Assembly: GCA_011391015.1 (NCBI GenBank)
Contig: JAABRH010000005.1
Coordinates: forward strand, 1 to 51,941
Direction of reading: 5' to 3'
DNA length: 51,941 bases
Source of the DNA: Sulfurovum sp.
GTDB taxonomy: Bacteria; Campylobacterota; Campylobacteria; Campylobacterales; Sulfurovaceae
Shown here: one piece after another, positions 1-8,640 of the stretch
Layout of the letters: the number at the start of each line of letters is the position of its first letter
Position numbering within the stretch: position 1 is the stretch's first letter
Translations under genes and position numbers: made by a program
The notes under the pieces: generated by a model
Seen by the model: the letters and a program-made list of their open reading frames with translations, nothing else
What the model was told of the DNA's origin: nothing
Databases searched by the model: none

Positions 1-1791
1 TATGATCTCTTCATCCTCAGCCATATCGAGCCACTTGAACTTTTGACCGCTTTGGATGGTACCGTCAAGTATATCACCACTGTTGCGAAATTTTAGATCG
101 AGTTTTGCGATCTCAAAGCCGTTATTGGTGTGGCAGAACTGTTCAAGTCTTGGGTTGTTCTGGGTGTTTGAGTAGAGATAACACCAACTTTTTAACCCAT
201 TGCGTCCTACTCTGCCTCTAAGCTGATGCAAGGTGGCAAGACCAAGCCGTTCTGCACCTACGATGACCACGAGTGTAAGTCTAGGCAAAGAGATGCCCAC
301 TTCTACAACGGTCGTTGCCAAAAGGATGTTTCCTTTTTCTCTAAACTCCAGCAAAACTTCTTCTTTTAGTTTGTCTTTACCGTGAGTGACATAGACAGCA
401 TCAAACTTCTCTTCCCAAAATCCTCTGCTCTCTTCAAGCGACTGGTAAGGCACTTCGCTGCTCTCTTCTACCAAAGGATAGACCAGTAAAACTTGATGTT
501 CCTGTGCTATCTCTTCTTTGATGTGCGCTAGCAGTCTGGGGAAATCTTGTTTTCCTATGGTTTGTGTGACCACTTCTCTCTCAAACGGGGTAGTGGTAAT
601 GAGACTCACATCAAGCAGTTCAGACTCCATCATCGCTTGTGTTCTAGGTATCGGTGTAGCAGAAAACTGGATAAAATGCGGTTTTTTAGGGGATTGGGTA
701 TCTGATGCTTCTATCGTACCTGCCAATACTTCAAGGCTTTGTCTTTGCTTGGTACCAAAACGGTGCTGTTCGTCTATCATGACTAAAGATACCTCGGGTA
801 GGTCTTCCTTATAAAGCAAGGCATGCGTACCGATGATGAAATCTGCACTCCTATAGTCGCCTTGATTATTACCCTGCATTACCAGTGCGATGTTGACCTC
901 TTTTGGAAGGTATTTACATGCTTCTTCATACAGTTGCAATGCAAGCAAAGAGGTCGGAGCCATCAAGATACTTTTATGTGGCAATGCCATCATCGCCGCA
1001 GCAAGAATGACCATCGTTTTACCTGAACCGACATCGCCCACTACCATGCGTTTGGCTGCTTTATCTTCTCTTGTGAGGTCTTTTTGTATCTGTGCGATGA
1101 CTGCCTGCTGTTCTGTAGTGAGTGTAAACGGCAAGTGATCCACAAAAGGTTTTATACTTCCGCCTAATGCTCTTCTGGCAGGAAAGTCTGCCCTTTTGCC
1201 TCGAAGTTTCCCCAGGTGATTGTAAGCTTCAGCAAACTTCAGTATAGACACAAATTCAGGTCTGAATGTACCACCCTCATACACCTCTTGCATACTTTTG
1301 GGACAATGAATACTAAGCAATGTGGCGACTTCTTTGCTGTCAAGTCCTGCATTGAAGAGATTTTGCTCATTGACATAACACTCTATAAGCGAAGTTATCT
1401 CACTCTCTTTTAAAACAGTTTGATACTTGGGGGTGATCTTGCCTACTTGCTTGATGGACTTGGGCTGTGACATCTGTAAAAAACCCTTATACTCTTCAAG
1501 CCTGCCTTGTATGAAATGAGAGCTACCTACTTCAAAAAGTTTATGATGATAAGGCGTGGCACGAAAAAAAGTGGAAGAGACCCGTCTGCCTGAGTTGATA
1601 AGCAAAAATGTTACTCTTAGTTTTCCGGCATAAATACTTGATTCGATGACTTTTGCTTCAAGTGTATTGACTTTGCCAAGCCGGGGTGTGAGAGTGAGTG
1701 TGGTATCGTTATAGGAAGTTGGGGTAAGCAGGGCTAAATCCAGCAGTGTGTGGATCTTGAGTTTTTTAAAAAGTTGCTTTGCCTCTTCCAT
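1..1791 (-). CDS. recG: ATP-dependent DNA helicase RecG (3' end cut by window edge)
   Basis: The minus strand is open for 597 codons from an ATG at 1791 to the window edge, ending ...DMAEDEEII without a stop. RecG unwinds Holliday junctions and stalled forks. I read an N-terminal wedge/OB-type region (about residues 1-210), then helicase motifs: Walker A GDVGSGKT, DEQH-type motif II (MIDEQHRFG), motif III FSATPIPRT, and a late LRGRVGRNG arginine-finger motif typical of RecG. Epsilonproteobacterial RecG is about 600 residues, so only about 10 residues should be missing. The start follows a good ribosome site (AGAGG, 5 bases before the ATG). It is the last gene of a minus-strand series coming from mqnC and the M16-like gene, but has its own likely promoter. 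Confidence 0.93.
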   Translation of the reverse strand, partial: MEEAKQLFKKLKIHTLLDLALLTPTSYNDTTLTLTPRLGKVNTLEAKVIESSIYAGKLRVTFLLINSGRRVSSTFFRATPYHHKLFEVGSSHFIQGRLEEYKGFLQMSQPKSIKQVGKITPKYQTVLKESEITSLIECYVNEQNLFNAGLDSKEVATLLSIHCPKSMQEVYEGGTFRPEFVSILKFAEAYNHLGKLRGKRADFPARRALGGSIKPFVDHLPFTLTTEQQAVIAQIQKDLTREDKAAKRMVVGDVGSGKTMVILAAAMMALPHKSILMAPTSLLALQLYEEACKYLPKEVNIALVMQGNNQGDYRSADFIIGTHALLYKEDLPEVSLVMIDEQHRFGTKQRQSLEVLAGTIEASDTQSPKKPHFIQFSATPIPRTQAMMESELLDVSLITTTPFEREVVTQTIGKQDFPRLLAHIKEEIAQEHQVLLVYPLVEESSEVPYQSLEESRGFWEEKFDAVYVTHGKDKLKEEVLLEFREKGNILLATTVVEVGISLPRLTLVVIVGAERLGLATLHQLRGRVGRNGLKSWCYLYSNTQNNPRLEQFCHTNNGFEIAKLDLKFRNSGDILDGTIQSGQKFKWLDMAEDEEII

Positions 1792-1811
1792 AGTCGCCTC
1801 TTGTTTTAATC

Positions 1812-1841
1812 AGTTTACAAAAGTTTCAAAAAACGGTGCAA
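1812..1841 (-). promoter_or_regulatory. candidate recG promoter
   Basis: Read on the minus strand, TTGCAC (1841-1836) and TAAACT (1817-1812) are 18 bases apart and lie 20 to 50 bases upstream of the recG ATG. The match to a sigma-70 promoter is fair, not strong. It abuts the perfect inverted repeat at 1840-1866. Confidence 0.4.
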
Positions 1842-1866
1842 TAATATGTCATATCGACATATTATT
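1840..1866. repeat. perfect 11-bp inverted repeat at the M16-like gene/recG junction
   Basis: AATAATATGTC (1840-1850), a 5-base loop, then its exact reverse complement (1856-1866). The right arm covers the stop codon of the M16-like gene, and the left arm touches the putative -35 of recG. It could be a 3'-end hairpin for the upstream transcript or an operator. There is no immediate long T tract, although a run of six T follows after 5 bases on the minus strand, so a terminator is possible but not clear. Confidence 0.6.
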
Positions 1867-3163
1867 TTGCAGCAGGTGCTTCTTTTTTGGTCACAATACT
1901 AAAACTAAGATCAGATAACTCCGTATGGGTTTTAATGAAATCATTCACCTCATCTAGGGTGACGGTTTCAATATTTTTTAACTCCTCTTTGGCAAAATCA
2001 AGCGGTCTGCCAAGATAAAAGTCATTATAGGTACGATGCAGTCTCTGGGAGAGTGTTTCGGTGCGCAAAGGCTCTGATCCAAGTAGAAATTTCTTCGTAT
2101 CATCCAGCTCTTTTTGTGTAATGCCCTTTTTGACAAAGGTATCAACCACTTCTTGTATGAGTGCTTTTGCTTCATCCTGTGTGCTGAGTTTGGTTTGCAT
2201 ATACCCACTCAGATACGACGCGCTTTTGCTGCGCACCAACGATGAGTAAACCCCATAAGTAAGCCCTCTCTTCACGCGTATCTCTTCCATCAGACGAGAG
2301 CCAAAACCTGCACCGCCGAGCAAATACTCTGCAATCTTTGCCTTATGCTGATCCTTGGCATCATACGAGTAGTAAAAAGGTGCGCCAAAATAGATATACG
2401 CCTGCTGGGTATCTTCCCCAGTAAATACCACTTCTTTTTTTGCAGAAGCCTGTATATTTTCTACTTCTTGGTATGCTACTTTAGGAAAGAGTGAAAGCAA
2501 TCTTTTTACATAGACTTTTGCCTCCGTAGCGGTGATGTCACCGCCGACTACACCGATGGCATTGTTATAGCCCAAGTGGGTTTGTATAAACGATTTTATC
2601 TCTTCAAGGCTCAAGCTTTCTATGCTCTCTACCGTGCCATCATAAGGCTTTGCCAAAGCAGAATCTTTAAAGAGTGTCTTACGCAAGGCACTTCCCGCAA
2701 TGTAGTCAAAGTCACTCTTCTTTTGCATCAGCCAGCCTATCTTCTGGTGCTTGATCTGCCCCAGTGCTTCGGCTGTATAGTTTGGATCTTTGAGGAGCTC
2801 TTCTAGGCGATCGACCGCATAAGCGAATTCGCTTTTGAGTGCAGAGACTTCAATGGCAAAGGTTTCACGCCCGACATGCGCGCCGATATCGACTGCATGG
2901 GCATCCAGCTTAGTAGCAAAGCCCACACTTCCCTCTTTTGCCGTTCCTTCATTGAGGAGTTTTGCCGCCATATCTGCCAAACCGTCTTTGGTGTTGCTCA
3001 AATGCCCCGCATTTTTAAAGACCAACTGAATGGAGACGATAGGAATATAATCCCCCTCCTCAAACACAATCGGTATCGTACTTTGGTTTAACTCTATCTC
3101 TTCTAGTGATGCTGCCATCAATGCTCCTTGTACTATACACAATAGTAAAAATATTTTTTTCAT
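1862..3163 (-). CDS. M16-family peptidase-like protein lacking the zinc-binding HxxEH motif
   Basis: A 433-residue protein with a cleavable-type signal peptide (MKKIFLLLCIVQGALMA) and two M16 halves. In active M16 peptidases (insulinase/pitrilysin/MPP type) the first half carries HxxEH within a GLxHxxEHxxFxGT context. Here the equivalent stretch reads GLADMAAKLLNEGT, so both zinc histidines and the catalytic glutamate are missing. The second half has the usual GGAGFGSRLMEEIRVKRGLTYG segment, which is well conserved in M16 partner subunits. It is therefore probably a periplasmic, non-catalytic M16 partner or chaperone-like subunit rather than a protease. The ATG at 3163 is preferred over one 12 bases upstream because AGGAT lies 7 bases before it. 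It sits downstream of mqnC and upstream of recG on the same strand. Confidence 0.85.
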   Translation of the reverse strand: MKKIFLLLCIVQGALMAASLEEIELNQSTIPIVFEEGDYIPIVSIQLVFKNAGHLSNTKDGLADMAAKLLNEGTAKEGSVGFATKLDAHAVDIGAHVGRETFAIEVSALKSEFAYAVDRLEELLKDPNYTAEALGQIKHQKIGWLMQKKSDFDYIAGSALRKTLFKDSALAKPYDGTVESIESLSLEEIKSFIQTHLGYNNAIGVVGGDITATEAKVYVKRLLSLFPKVAYQEVENIQASAKKEVVFTGEDTQQAYIYFGAPFYYSYDAKDQHKAKIAEYLLGGAGFGSRLMEEIRVKRGLTYGVYSSLVRSKSASYLSGYMQTKLSTQDEAKALIQEVVDTFVKKGITQKELDDTKKFLLGSEPLRTETLSQRLHRTYNDFYLGRPLDFAKEELKNIETVTLDEVNDFIKTHTELSDLSFSIVTKKEAPAAK

Positions 3164-3196
3164 GAATATCCTCATAAATCACACAGCGTGTGCACT

Positions 3197-3242
3197 GTCG
3201 TTCCGAACACCCTTGAAAGCGAAACGTTTTGTGAGGAACGAC
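3197..3242. repeat. inverted-repeat element between mqnC and the M16-like gene
   Basis: Arms GTCGTTCC (3197-3204) and GGAACGAC (3235-3242) enclose about 30 bases that include the self-complementary AAACGTTT. It is followed by an A/T-rich, partly self-complementary stretch (about 3243-3279). It lies in the 164-base gap between the stop of mqnC and the start of the M16-like gene. It has the look of a short dispersed intergenic repeat, but I see only one copy here. Confidence 0.45.
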
Positions 3243-3327
3243 GATTTTTTCTTTCTTTTTTCTAAAAAAAGAAAAAGATAACATTGCCACGGTTGAAACA
3301 AGTGGCACTTTGCCAAATCAAAAAAGC

Positions 3328-4389
3328 TTAAAACCTCTCCAAAATCTCATACGCCGTATTACGTTTAGCCGGCTTCTCACCAATATCACGAATAAGCCGT
3401 ATCATCTCTTCCTGATTCATCTCATTTTTCGCCCCGGCTGCAGAGACCACATTTTCTTCCATCATGGTTGAACCCAGATCATTGGCACCAAAAAGCAGTG
3501 CCATCTGACCGATGTATGAGCCTTGTGTGACCCATGAACTTTGTATATTGGGTACATTGTCCAAAAAAAGCCTCGCTACTGCCAAATAACGCAAATACTG
3601 ATTGGGTGTTGTCTTGGTGATGGTCGGCAGTTCTCTTTTGAGCTGCGTATGATCACTTTGATACGACCACATGATAAACGCTCTAAATCCACCCGTTTCA
3701 TCTTGCAGCTGGCGGATATAGTCCCAATGCTCGACGATCTCTCGAATCGTTTCCACCGTACCGTACATCATCGTAGCAGTAGACTTGATACCGAGTTTAT
3801 GCGCCTGACGGTGTACATCCAACCATGTGTCCTTGTCGTGCTTTTTAGGTGCGATGATGTCTCTGACTCTGTCAGAAAGTATCTCCGCACCTGCACCCGG
3901 AATGGAACTGAGCCCTTTAGCTTTGAGTCTTGCGAGGACTTCAGAGATGCTGATCTTGGAGCGCTTGGCGATATAGTCTATCTCTATGGAAGAAAAACCG
4001 TGAATGGTGACTTGCGGGTATTTCTTTGAAATATGCTCAACCAGATCTTCATACCACTCTATCTCCAGTTTGGGATGCACACCACCCTGAAAAAGTATCT
4101 GCGTGCCCCCTATGGCTAAGAGCTCCTCTATCTTTTGGTCTATTTCTTCAAAGCTCAGGATGTAGGCATCTTCTTTTTTCTCATGGGTATAAAAGGCACA
4201 AAACTTACAATCCACCCAACAGATATTGGTATAGTTGATGTTTCTATCCACTACAAAGGTTGTTACTCCTTCTGGATGTAACTCTTTTTTACGTGCAAGC
4301 GCCATTTGCCCGAGTTTTTTAAGGTCGGCTGTTTGGATGAGTGCGACTGCTTCATCGATACTCATCCGTTTTGACATCATTGCTGTCAC
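3328..4389 (-). CDS. mqnC: cyclic dehypoxanthinyl futalosine synthase (radical SAM)
   Basis: 353 residues. MqnC converts dehypoxanthine futalosine to cyclic dehypoxanthine futalosine in the futalosine route to menaquinone, the quinone route used by Campylobacterota. The radical SAM cluster motif CX3CX2C is visible as CWVDCKFC (about residues 57-64), followed by the MqnC-like GGTQILFQGGVHP segment. Length and these blocks favour MqnC over its relative MqnE (aminofutalosine synthase). The start is a GTG at 4389 with AAGGAG 5 bases upstream; an in-frame ATG 9 bases later is too far from that site. It lies 24 bases after nusB in the same direction and probably shares its transcript. The UbiX-type enzyme at 49182-49712 could serve the same pathway. 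Confidence 0.88.
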   Translation of the reverse strand: MTAMMSKRMSIDEAVALIQTADLKKLGQMALARKKELHPEGVTTFVVDRNINYTNICWVDCKFCAFYTHEKKEDAYILSFEEIDQKIEELLAIGGTQILFQGGVHPKLEIEWYEDLVEHISKKYPQVTIHGFSSIEIDYIAKRSKISISEVLARLKAKGLSSIPGAGAEILSDRVRDIIAPKKHDKDTWLDVHRQAHKLGIKSTATMMYGTVETIREIVEHWDYIRQLQDETGGFRAFIMWSYQSDHTQLKRELPTITKTTPNQYLRYLAVARLFLDNVPNIQSSWVTQGSYIGQMALLFGANDLGSTMMEENVVSAAGAKNEMNQEEMIRLIRDIGEKPAKRNTAYEILERF

Positions 4390-4413
4390 ACTCTCTCCTT
4401 TTTAATGCTTTTT

Positions 4414-4812
4414 TTAGTGCTCTTTGCCTATGGCGTCCAAAACACCGTTGATGAACTGTGGCGACTTTTCATCTGCCAGAGCTTTAGCCAGCTCCACGGC
4501 TTCATTAATGATAATCGCTCTGTCCGTTTTTACAACTAGTATCTCATACGCGCCCAGTCTCATGATGGCTTTTTCAACTTTTCCGATGCCCTCATAATCC
4601 CACTCTTTCATATGCTTTTTGATTTCAGTATCTATCAGCTCAAGATTTTGGATACATCCTTCAAATAACGATTCAGAAAATTCTTTTTGTTTGTTACGGA
4701 TCTTACCCTCTTCCAAGATCTCATCTTGAAATTTGGCGATGTTTTGATTGCCCAAGTCATAGGCATACAACAACCCTATCACGGCTGTGCGCGCTTGATG
4801 TCGTGTCGCCAT
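4414..4812 (-). CDS. nusB: transcription antitermination factor NusB
   Basis: 132 residues, the usual NusB length. NusB binds the boxA RNA together with NusE (S10) in rRNA antitermination complexes. Family features are the N-terminal [17 protein letters not shown] helix with basic residues, and the C-terminal AIINEAVELAKALADE...FINGVLDAI block typical of NusB. Its ATG overlaps the ribH stop by one base (TAATG), so the two are translationally coupled. kdsA-ribH-nusB is a conserved order in Campylobacterota. Confidence 0.95.
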   Translation of the reverse strand: MATRHQARTAVIGLLYAYDLGNQNIAKFQDEILEEGKIRNKQKEFSESLFEGCIQNLELIDTEIKKHMKEWDYEGIGKVEKAIMRLGAYEILVVKTDRAIIINEAVELAKALADEKSPQFINGVLDAIGKEH

Positions 4813-5279
4813 TATTGCAATTGCCCATACAAGTTAATGACTTCAATGAGTCCGACCATCGCCTCAGCACCTTTATTACCTGCTTTGGTACCTGCTCTTT
4901 CGATCGCCTGTTCGATGCTGTCAACCGTGAGTACACCAAAGGTTGCCGGTTTACCGTACTTGAGCGTGACTGAAGCCACACCTTTGGTCGCTTCTGCAGA
5001 GATATAGTCAAAATGCGGTGTTGCACCTCTGATCACTGCACCCAAACAACACACTGCGTCATATTTCCCTGAAGCAAAAGCCTTATCGAGTGCCAAAGGT
5101 ATCTCAAATGCCCCCGGCACCAAGATAAGATCCAAATCATCCGGGTTTCCACCGTGTCTTGCGTATGCATCCACCGCACCCTCTACCAGTCTGTCTGTAA
5201 TAAAATGGTTAAATCTGCCATTGATGATGGCTACTTTTTTACTCTTATCTACTTGCAAATTGCCTTCTACTGTTTTCAT
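4812..5279 (-). CDS. ribH: 6,7-dimethyl-8-ribityllumazine synthase
   Basis: 155 residues. Condenses 5-amino-6-ribitylaminouracil with dihydroxybutanone phosphate in riboflavin synthesis. Lumazine synthase blocks are clear: the early [14 protein letters not shown], the [10 protein letters not shown] loop, [14 protein letters not shown], and the phosphate-binding region near the C-terminus ([11 protein letters not shown]). The ATG at 5279 is chosen over an in-frame ATG six bases upstream because that first ATG is part of the AAAGGATG ribosome-site sequence. It is followed with one-base overlap by nusB. Confidence 0.95.
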   Translation of the reverse strand: MKTVEGNLQVDKSKKVAIINGRFNHFITDRLVEGAVDAYARHGGNPDDLDLILVPGAFEIPLALDKAFASGKYDAVCCLGAVIRGATPHFDYISAEATKGVASVTLKYGKPATFGVLTVDSIEQAIERAGTKAGNKGAEAMVGLIEVINLYGQLQ

Positions 5280-5372
5280 ATTCATCCTTTATATTAAATT
5301 TCTCCTTGTACAGAAGCAAAGCTCCTCTACAATTCCTCTCACTAAAGCCTCACCTTTGGCTCAGTTTTTGCG

Positions 5373-6173
5373 CTACTCTACAATGCTTCTGATAGCATCA
5401 ATCTGTTCTATGAGTGCGTTGAGCTTCGTGAGTTCTATCATGTTGGGTCCGTCGCTCAGGGCACAACTTGGGTCAAAATGGGTCTCAAAAAAGAAACCAT
5501 CCACACCCACTGCTGCGGCAGCACGGGAAAGATACGGCACAAAAGAAGCATCGCCACCACTGGTTGCTCCGCCACTGGCTGGCATCTGTACTGAGTGTGT
5601 CGCATCAAACACTACAGGAGCAAACTCACGCATGATTTTAAGTCCACGCATATCGACCACAAGATTTCCATACCCAAAAGTAGTCCCTCGCTCAGTCAGC
5701 CAAACATTGTATTTTTTAGCGTTCTCGTAACTTACTGGACCGTCAAAACCTCTTGTTTTAAGCACTTTTCCTACCGAGTGTTCCATCGCCGCAGGGGCTA
5801 AAAACTGCCCTTTTTTGATGTTAACTGTGGCTGCTGTTTTGGCCGCTGCCACTAGCAAATCAGTTTGACGACACAAAAAAGCGGGGATCTGAAGCACATC
5901 GGCTACCTCCGCCGCAGATGCAGGCTGAGTATAGTCATGCACATCAGTGAGTATCTTATACCCAAACTGTTCTTTGACTTCTTGGAGCATTTTAAGACCT
6001 TCTTGTAGCCCAGGCCCCCTGAAGCTATCCAAACTGGTGCGATTGGCTTTGTCAAAACTGGCTTTGAAGTAAAACTCCTTGGTGCAGTCTTCATGATAAG
6101 GCATGAGTGCTTCTGCGATGCGCATCACATTGTCTCTGCTTTCTAAGACACAAGGTCCTGCTATAAGTATCAT
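5373..6173 (-). CDS. kdsA: 3-deoxy-8-phosphooctulonate (KDO-8-P) synthase
   Basis: About 266 residues. Condenses phosphoenolpyruvate with arabinose-5-phosphate to make KDO-8-P, the precursor of the KDO that links lipid A to LPS core. The N-terminus [23 protein letters not shown], the TDVHD stretch, and [10 protein letters not shown] are all characteristic of KdsA. The reading frame is open further upstream, but the ATG at 6173 gives the family N-terminus and overlaps the upstream gene stop by four bases (ATGA), so it is coupled to the EamA transporter gene. It is followed after 93 bases by ribH. Confidence 0.95.
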   Translation of the reverse strand: MILIAGPCVLESRDNVMRIAEALMPYHEDCTKEFYFKASFDKANRTSLDSFRGPGLQEGLKMLQEVKEQFGYKILTDVHDYTQPASAAEVADVLQIPAFLCRQTDLLVAAAKTAATVNIKKGQFLAPAAMEHSVGKVLKTRGFDGPVSYENAKKYNVWLTERGTTFGYGNLVVDMRGLKIMREFAPVVFDATHSVQMPASGGATSGGDASFVPYLSRAAAAVGVDGFFFETHFDPSCALSDGPNMIELTKLNALIEQIDAIRSIVE

Positions 6174-7072
6174 TTTATTCCTTTGGGAAGGGCTACGAGT
6201 AGACCTGATAGTATGACTAAAATTATACCCAAAACTGTCCAAAAATCAGGTACAGGATCGCCCAGCATCATCCCTATGATGAGGGCGAAGAGTATGTTAC
6301 TGTAACTAATGGTTCCAACGATGCCTGCTTTGGTGAGCTCATAGGCTTTTGTCATCAAGAGTTGTGAGATAGTTGCAAACATACCAACAGCCAGCACATA
6401 CACCCACTCTATGCCTTGTGGCATGACAAAGGGTGAAAACATCCAGTCAAACTCCTCTGAGACCTTTACAAACGGTGTCATCAGCATCAACAGCAGAGGC
6501 GCGACACTCCCCACACCCATAAATGACATCACAATCGCTCTGGTATCATAATAGTTTCGCAGTTCACGAATGGACGTGTATGCCAAGGCTGCACCGATGC
6601 CTGAGAAGATACCCAAAATGTCATATTTGTCAAATGAGCCACCCTCTGGCTGAGCTACTAGAACGATACCAATAAAGCCAATCACCACCGCAATCAAAGC
6701 ACTGGAGTGAAGCTTTTCATGAAGAAAGATATAGGCAAAAAGGGCTACAAAGAGCGGTGAGGTTTTATTGTACGTGACTGCTTCGCCCAAAGGAATATGC
6801 GCCATGATGTAAAAATATGCCAAGAGTGCGGCAAACCCCATAAAACCGCGAAAAAAAAGCAACAATGGTTTACCGCCTTTTTGTTTCAGCGGTACCTTGT
6901 AGATGGCAATCCCAACAACTATCACACCAAAAATGTTACGAAAAAAGGTTACTTCCACAGGGGGCAAAACCTGAGAGACTACTTTGGCAAATCCTCCCAT
7001 CACGGCAAAACTAAAAGAAGCCAGAAGCATAAAAAGAATCCCTCTGTCCATCGTGTAGAGTATTTTTTTCAA
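6170..7072 (-). CDS. EamA/DMT-family transporter (ten membrane segments)
   Basis: About 300 residues with two EamA repeats, each of about five hydrophobic helices. Landmarks are the early [38 protein letters not shown] in repeat one and [20 protein letters not shown] in repeat two. EamA proteins are drug/metabolite or amino-acid exporters; the substrate cannot be told from sequence. The start is uncertain: TTG at 7072 has GAAGG six bases upstream, another TTG lies at 7078, and an ATG lies at 7051 (giving [10 protein letters not shown]). Its stop overlaps kdsA by four bases, so the two are probably co-expressed. Confidence 0.85.
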   Translation of the reverse strand: MKKILYTMDRGILFMLLASFSFAVMGGFAKVVSQVLPPVEVTFFRNIFGVIVVGIAIYKVPLKQKGGKPLLLFFRGFMGFAALLAYFYIMAHIPLGEAVTYNKTSPLFVALFAYIFLHEKLHSSALIAVVIGFIGIVLVAQPEGGSFDKYDILGIFSGIGAALAYTSIRELRNYYDTRAIVMSFMGVGSVAPLLLMLMTPFVKVSEEFDWMFSPFVMPQGIEWVYVLAVGMFATISQLLMTKAYELTKAGIVGTISYSNILFALIIGMMLGDPVPDFWTVLGIILVILSGLLVALPKGIK

Positions 7073-7142
7073 GACCAACCTTCTTTTTAGCGAAGTGTAG
7101 CATAATCCGCCAACCCAAAACAGTGGTCTCTTAAAACTATGC

Positions 7143-7148
7143 TATAAT
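7143..7148 (+). promoter_or_regulatory. -10 box of the der promoter
   Basis: TATAAT preceded by TATGC (extended -10), 30 bases before the der ATG, in the divergent gap between the EamA gene and der. No convincing -35 hexamer, which is usual for housekeeping promoters in this phylum. Confidence 0.55.
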
Positions 7149-7178
7149 TGCATCACTTATCAAGAAAGAAATAATTAG

Positions 7179-8588
7179 ATGCAAGAACTTAAAAAAGTAG
7201 CCATAGTAGGCCGCCCCAATGTTGGCAAAAGCTCATTGTTCAACCGTTTGGCAAGACAAAGAGACGCCATCACCTCTGACCAGAGTGGCACGACCAGAGA
7301 TATCAAAAAACGTATCGTTACCATCTCACAAAATCGTGATTTTGAGATAGTGGACACCGGAGGTATCGACTACTCCAGTGAACTTTTCTCCAAAGTAGCA
7401 GCCTTTTCTCTGCGTGCAGCCAAAGAAGCAGACATCATCCTCTATATGGTCGATGGTAAATCCATACCCAATGAAGAAGACAAAGCCCTTTTTTATGAAC
7501 TGCAAAGTATGAACAAACCGCTGGCACTCTTGGTCAATAAAATCGATAACGACAAAGAAGAAGAGCGGTATTGGGAATTTTTGGAGTTTGGTGCGGATGC
7601 CACTTTTCCTCTCTCTGTCAGTCATAACCGTTATTTCAACGATTTTTACGCGTGGATGGAGCAGCATATCCCTGCTCCACCTGAAGAAGAAACGGGTCTG
7701 GAACTCACTGAAGATACAGACTTTGACCCTTTTATGGACATAGTGCGTGACATCAACTCCACCCCTTTACCTGAAGCAGACAATAAAATCCGTGTTGCTA
7801 TCATCGGACGGGTAAACACAGGCAAAAGCTCACTACTCAATGCACTCATAGGCAAAGAACGTACCATCGTCTCTGACGTTGCAGGTACGACCATAGACCC
7901 CATCGATGAGACCATCGAGCATGACGGGCATGAGATAACCTTCATCGACACCGCGGGCATCAGAAAACGCTCCAAAATCGTAGGCATCGAAAAGTTTGCC
8001 CTCACCCGTACCACAGACATGCTCAAAGAGGCTGACATTGTACTGCTGGTGCTGGACTCTACCAAACAAATCTCCGAACTGGATGAGAGAGTGGCAGGAC
8101 TCATCGAAGAGTATCGCTTGGCATGTCTGATCGTGCTCAACAAATGGGATATCAAAGAAGACAGAAGCTATGAAGAAGTGGTCGATGACATCCGTGATGA
8201 ACTCAAGTTTTTACACTACGCACCGTTTATCACCATCTCAGCCAAAACAGGCTTACGCGTACACAAAATACTCGACCAGATAACCGCCATCTACAAACGC
8301 TACCAACAACGCATCCCCACCTCTGAACTCAATGACACACTGCGTGCCGCTATCAGACGACACCATGTCCCCTCACATAACGGCGCAGCAGTCAACATCA
8401 AGTTTGCCACGCAGTACGAGACAAAACCTCCCAAAATAGCACTCATCTCTAACCGACCGGAGTTTATCCATTTCTCTTACAAACGTTACTTAGCTAACTT
8501 TTTTAGAGAAAGATTTGACTTTGAGGGTGTGCCTTTGGACATCGTAGCCAGAAAGCGCGGTCAAAGAGTGGATGATGACGAGGCATAA
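7179..8588 (+). CDS. der: ribosome-assembly GTPase Der (EngA)
   Basis: 469 residues with the diagnostic tandem GTPase domains followed by a KH-like domain. G1 of the first domain is GRPNVGKS (residues 11-18) with DTGG as G3. G1 of the second domain is GRVNTGKS (210-217) with DTAG as G3 and NKWD as G4. The second P-loop departs slightly from the usual RPNVGKS but retains the GxxxxGKS core. The C-terminal KH-like part ends with a basic/acidic tail (RKRGQRVDDDEA). Der acts in 50S subunit maturation. It is read from its own promoter, with trpS following after 52 bases under another -10 box. Confidence 0.96.
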   Translation: MQELKKVAIVGRPNVGKSSLFNRLARQRDAITSDQSGTTRDIKKRIVTISQNRDFEIVDTGGIDYSSELFSKVAAFSLRAAKEADIILYMVDGKSIPNEEDKALFYELQSMNKPLALLVNKIDNDKEEERYWEFLEFGADATFPLSVSHNRYFNDFYAWMEQHIPAPPEEETGLELTEDTDFDPFMDIVRDINSTPLPEADNKIRVAIIGRVNTGKSSLLNALIGKERTIVSDVAGTTIDPIDETIEHDGHEITFIDTAGIRKRSKIVGIEKFALTRTTDMLKEADIVLLVLDSTKQISELDERVAGLIEEYRLACLIVLNKWDIKEDRSYEEVVDDIRDELKFLHYAPFITISAKTGLRVHKILDQITAIYKRYQQRIPTSELNDTLRAAIRRHHVPSHNGAAVNIKFATQYETKPPKIALISNRPEFIHFSYKRYLANFFRERFDFEGVPLDIVARKRGQRVDDDEA

Positions 8589-8608
8589 GTTTTTTACAAA
8601 CACTTCGG

Positions 8609-8614
8609 TATAAT
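8609..8614 (+). promoter_or_regulatory. -10 box of the trpS promoter
   Basis: TATAAT (GGTATAATCG context) 26 bases before the trpS ATG in the short gap after der. It is the same style as the der, galU, hisH and ubiX promoters in this window. Confidence 0.5.
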
Positions 8615-8640
8615 CGCCCAAAAGTTTTTGAGGATAGATT

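Noticed and set aside
3060-3308. Open frame of 82 codons across the gap upstream of the M16-like gene
   Set aside because: It overlaps the inverted repeat and the start of the M16-like gene out of frame; low-complexity Phe/Lys runs and no ribosome site.
5280-5372. FMN riboswitch ahead of ribH
   Set aside because: The gap is only 93 bases and lacks the conserved RFN element blocks; it seems to be an ordinary intergenic stretch inside a minus-strand operon.
7646-8155. Long reverse-strand open frame inside der (169 codons)
   Set aside because: It is the antisense shadow of a strongly coding gene, with Ser/Met-rich composition and no ribosome site or family match.
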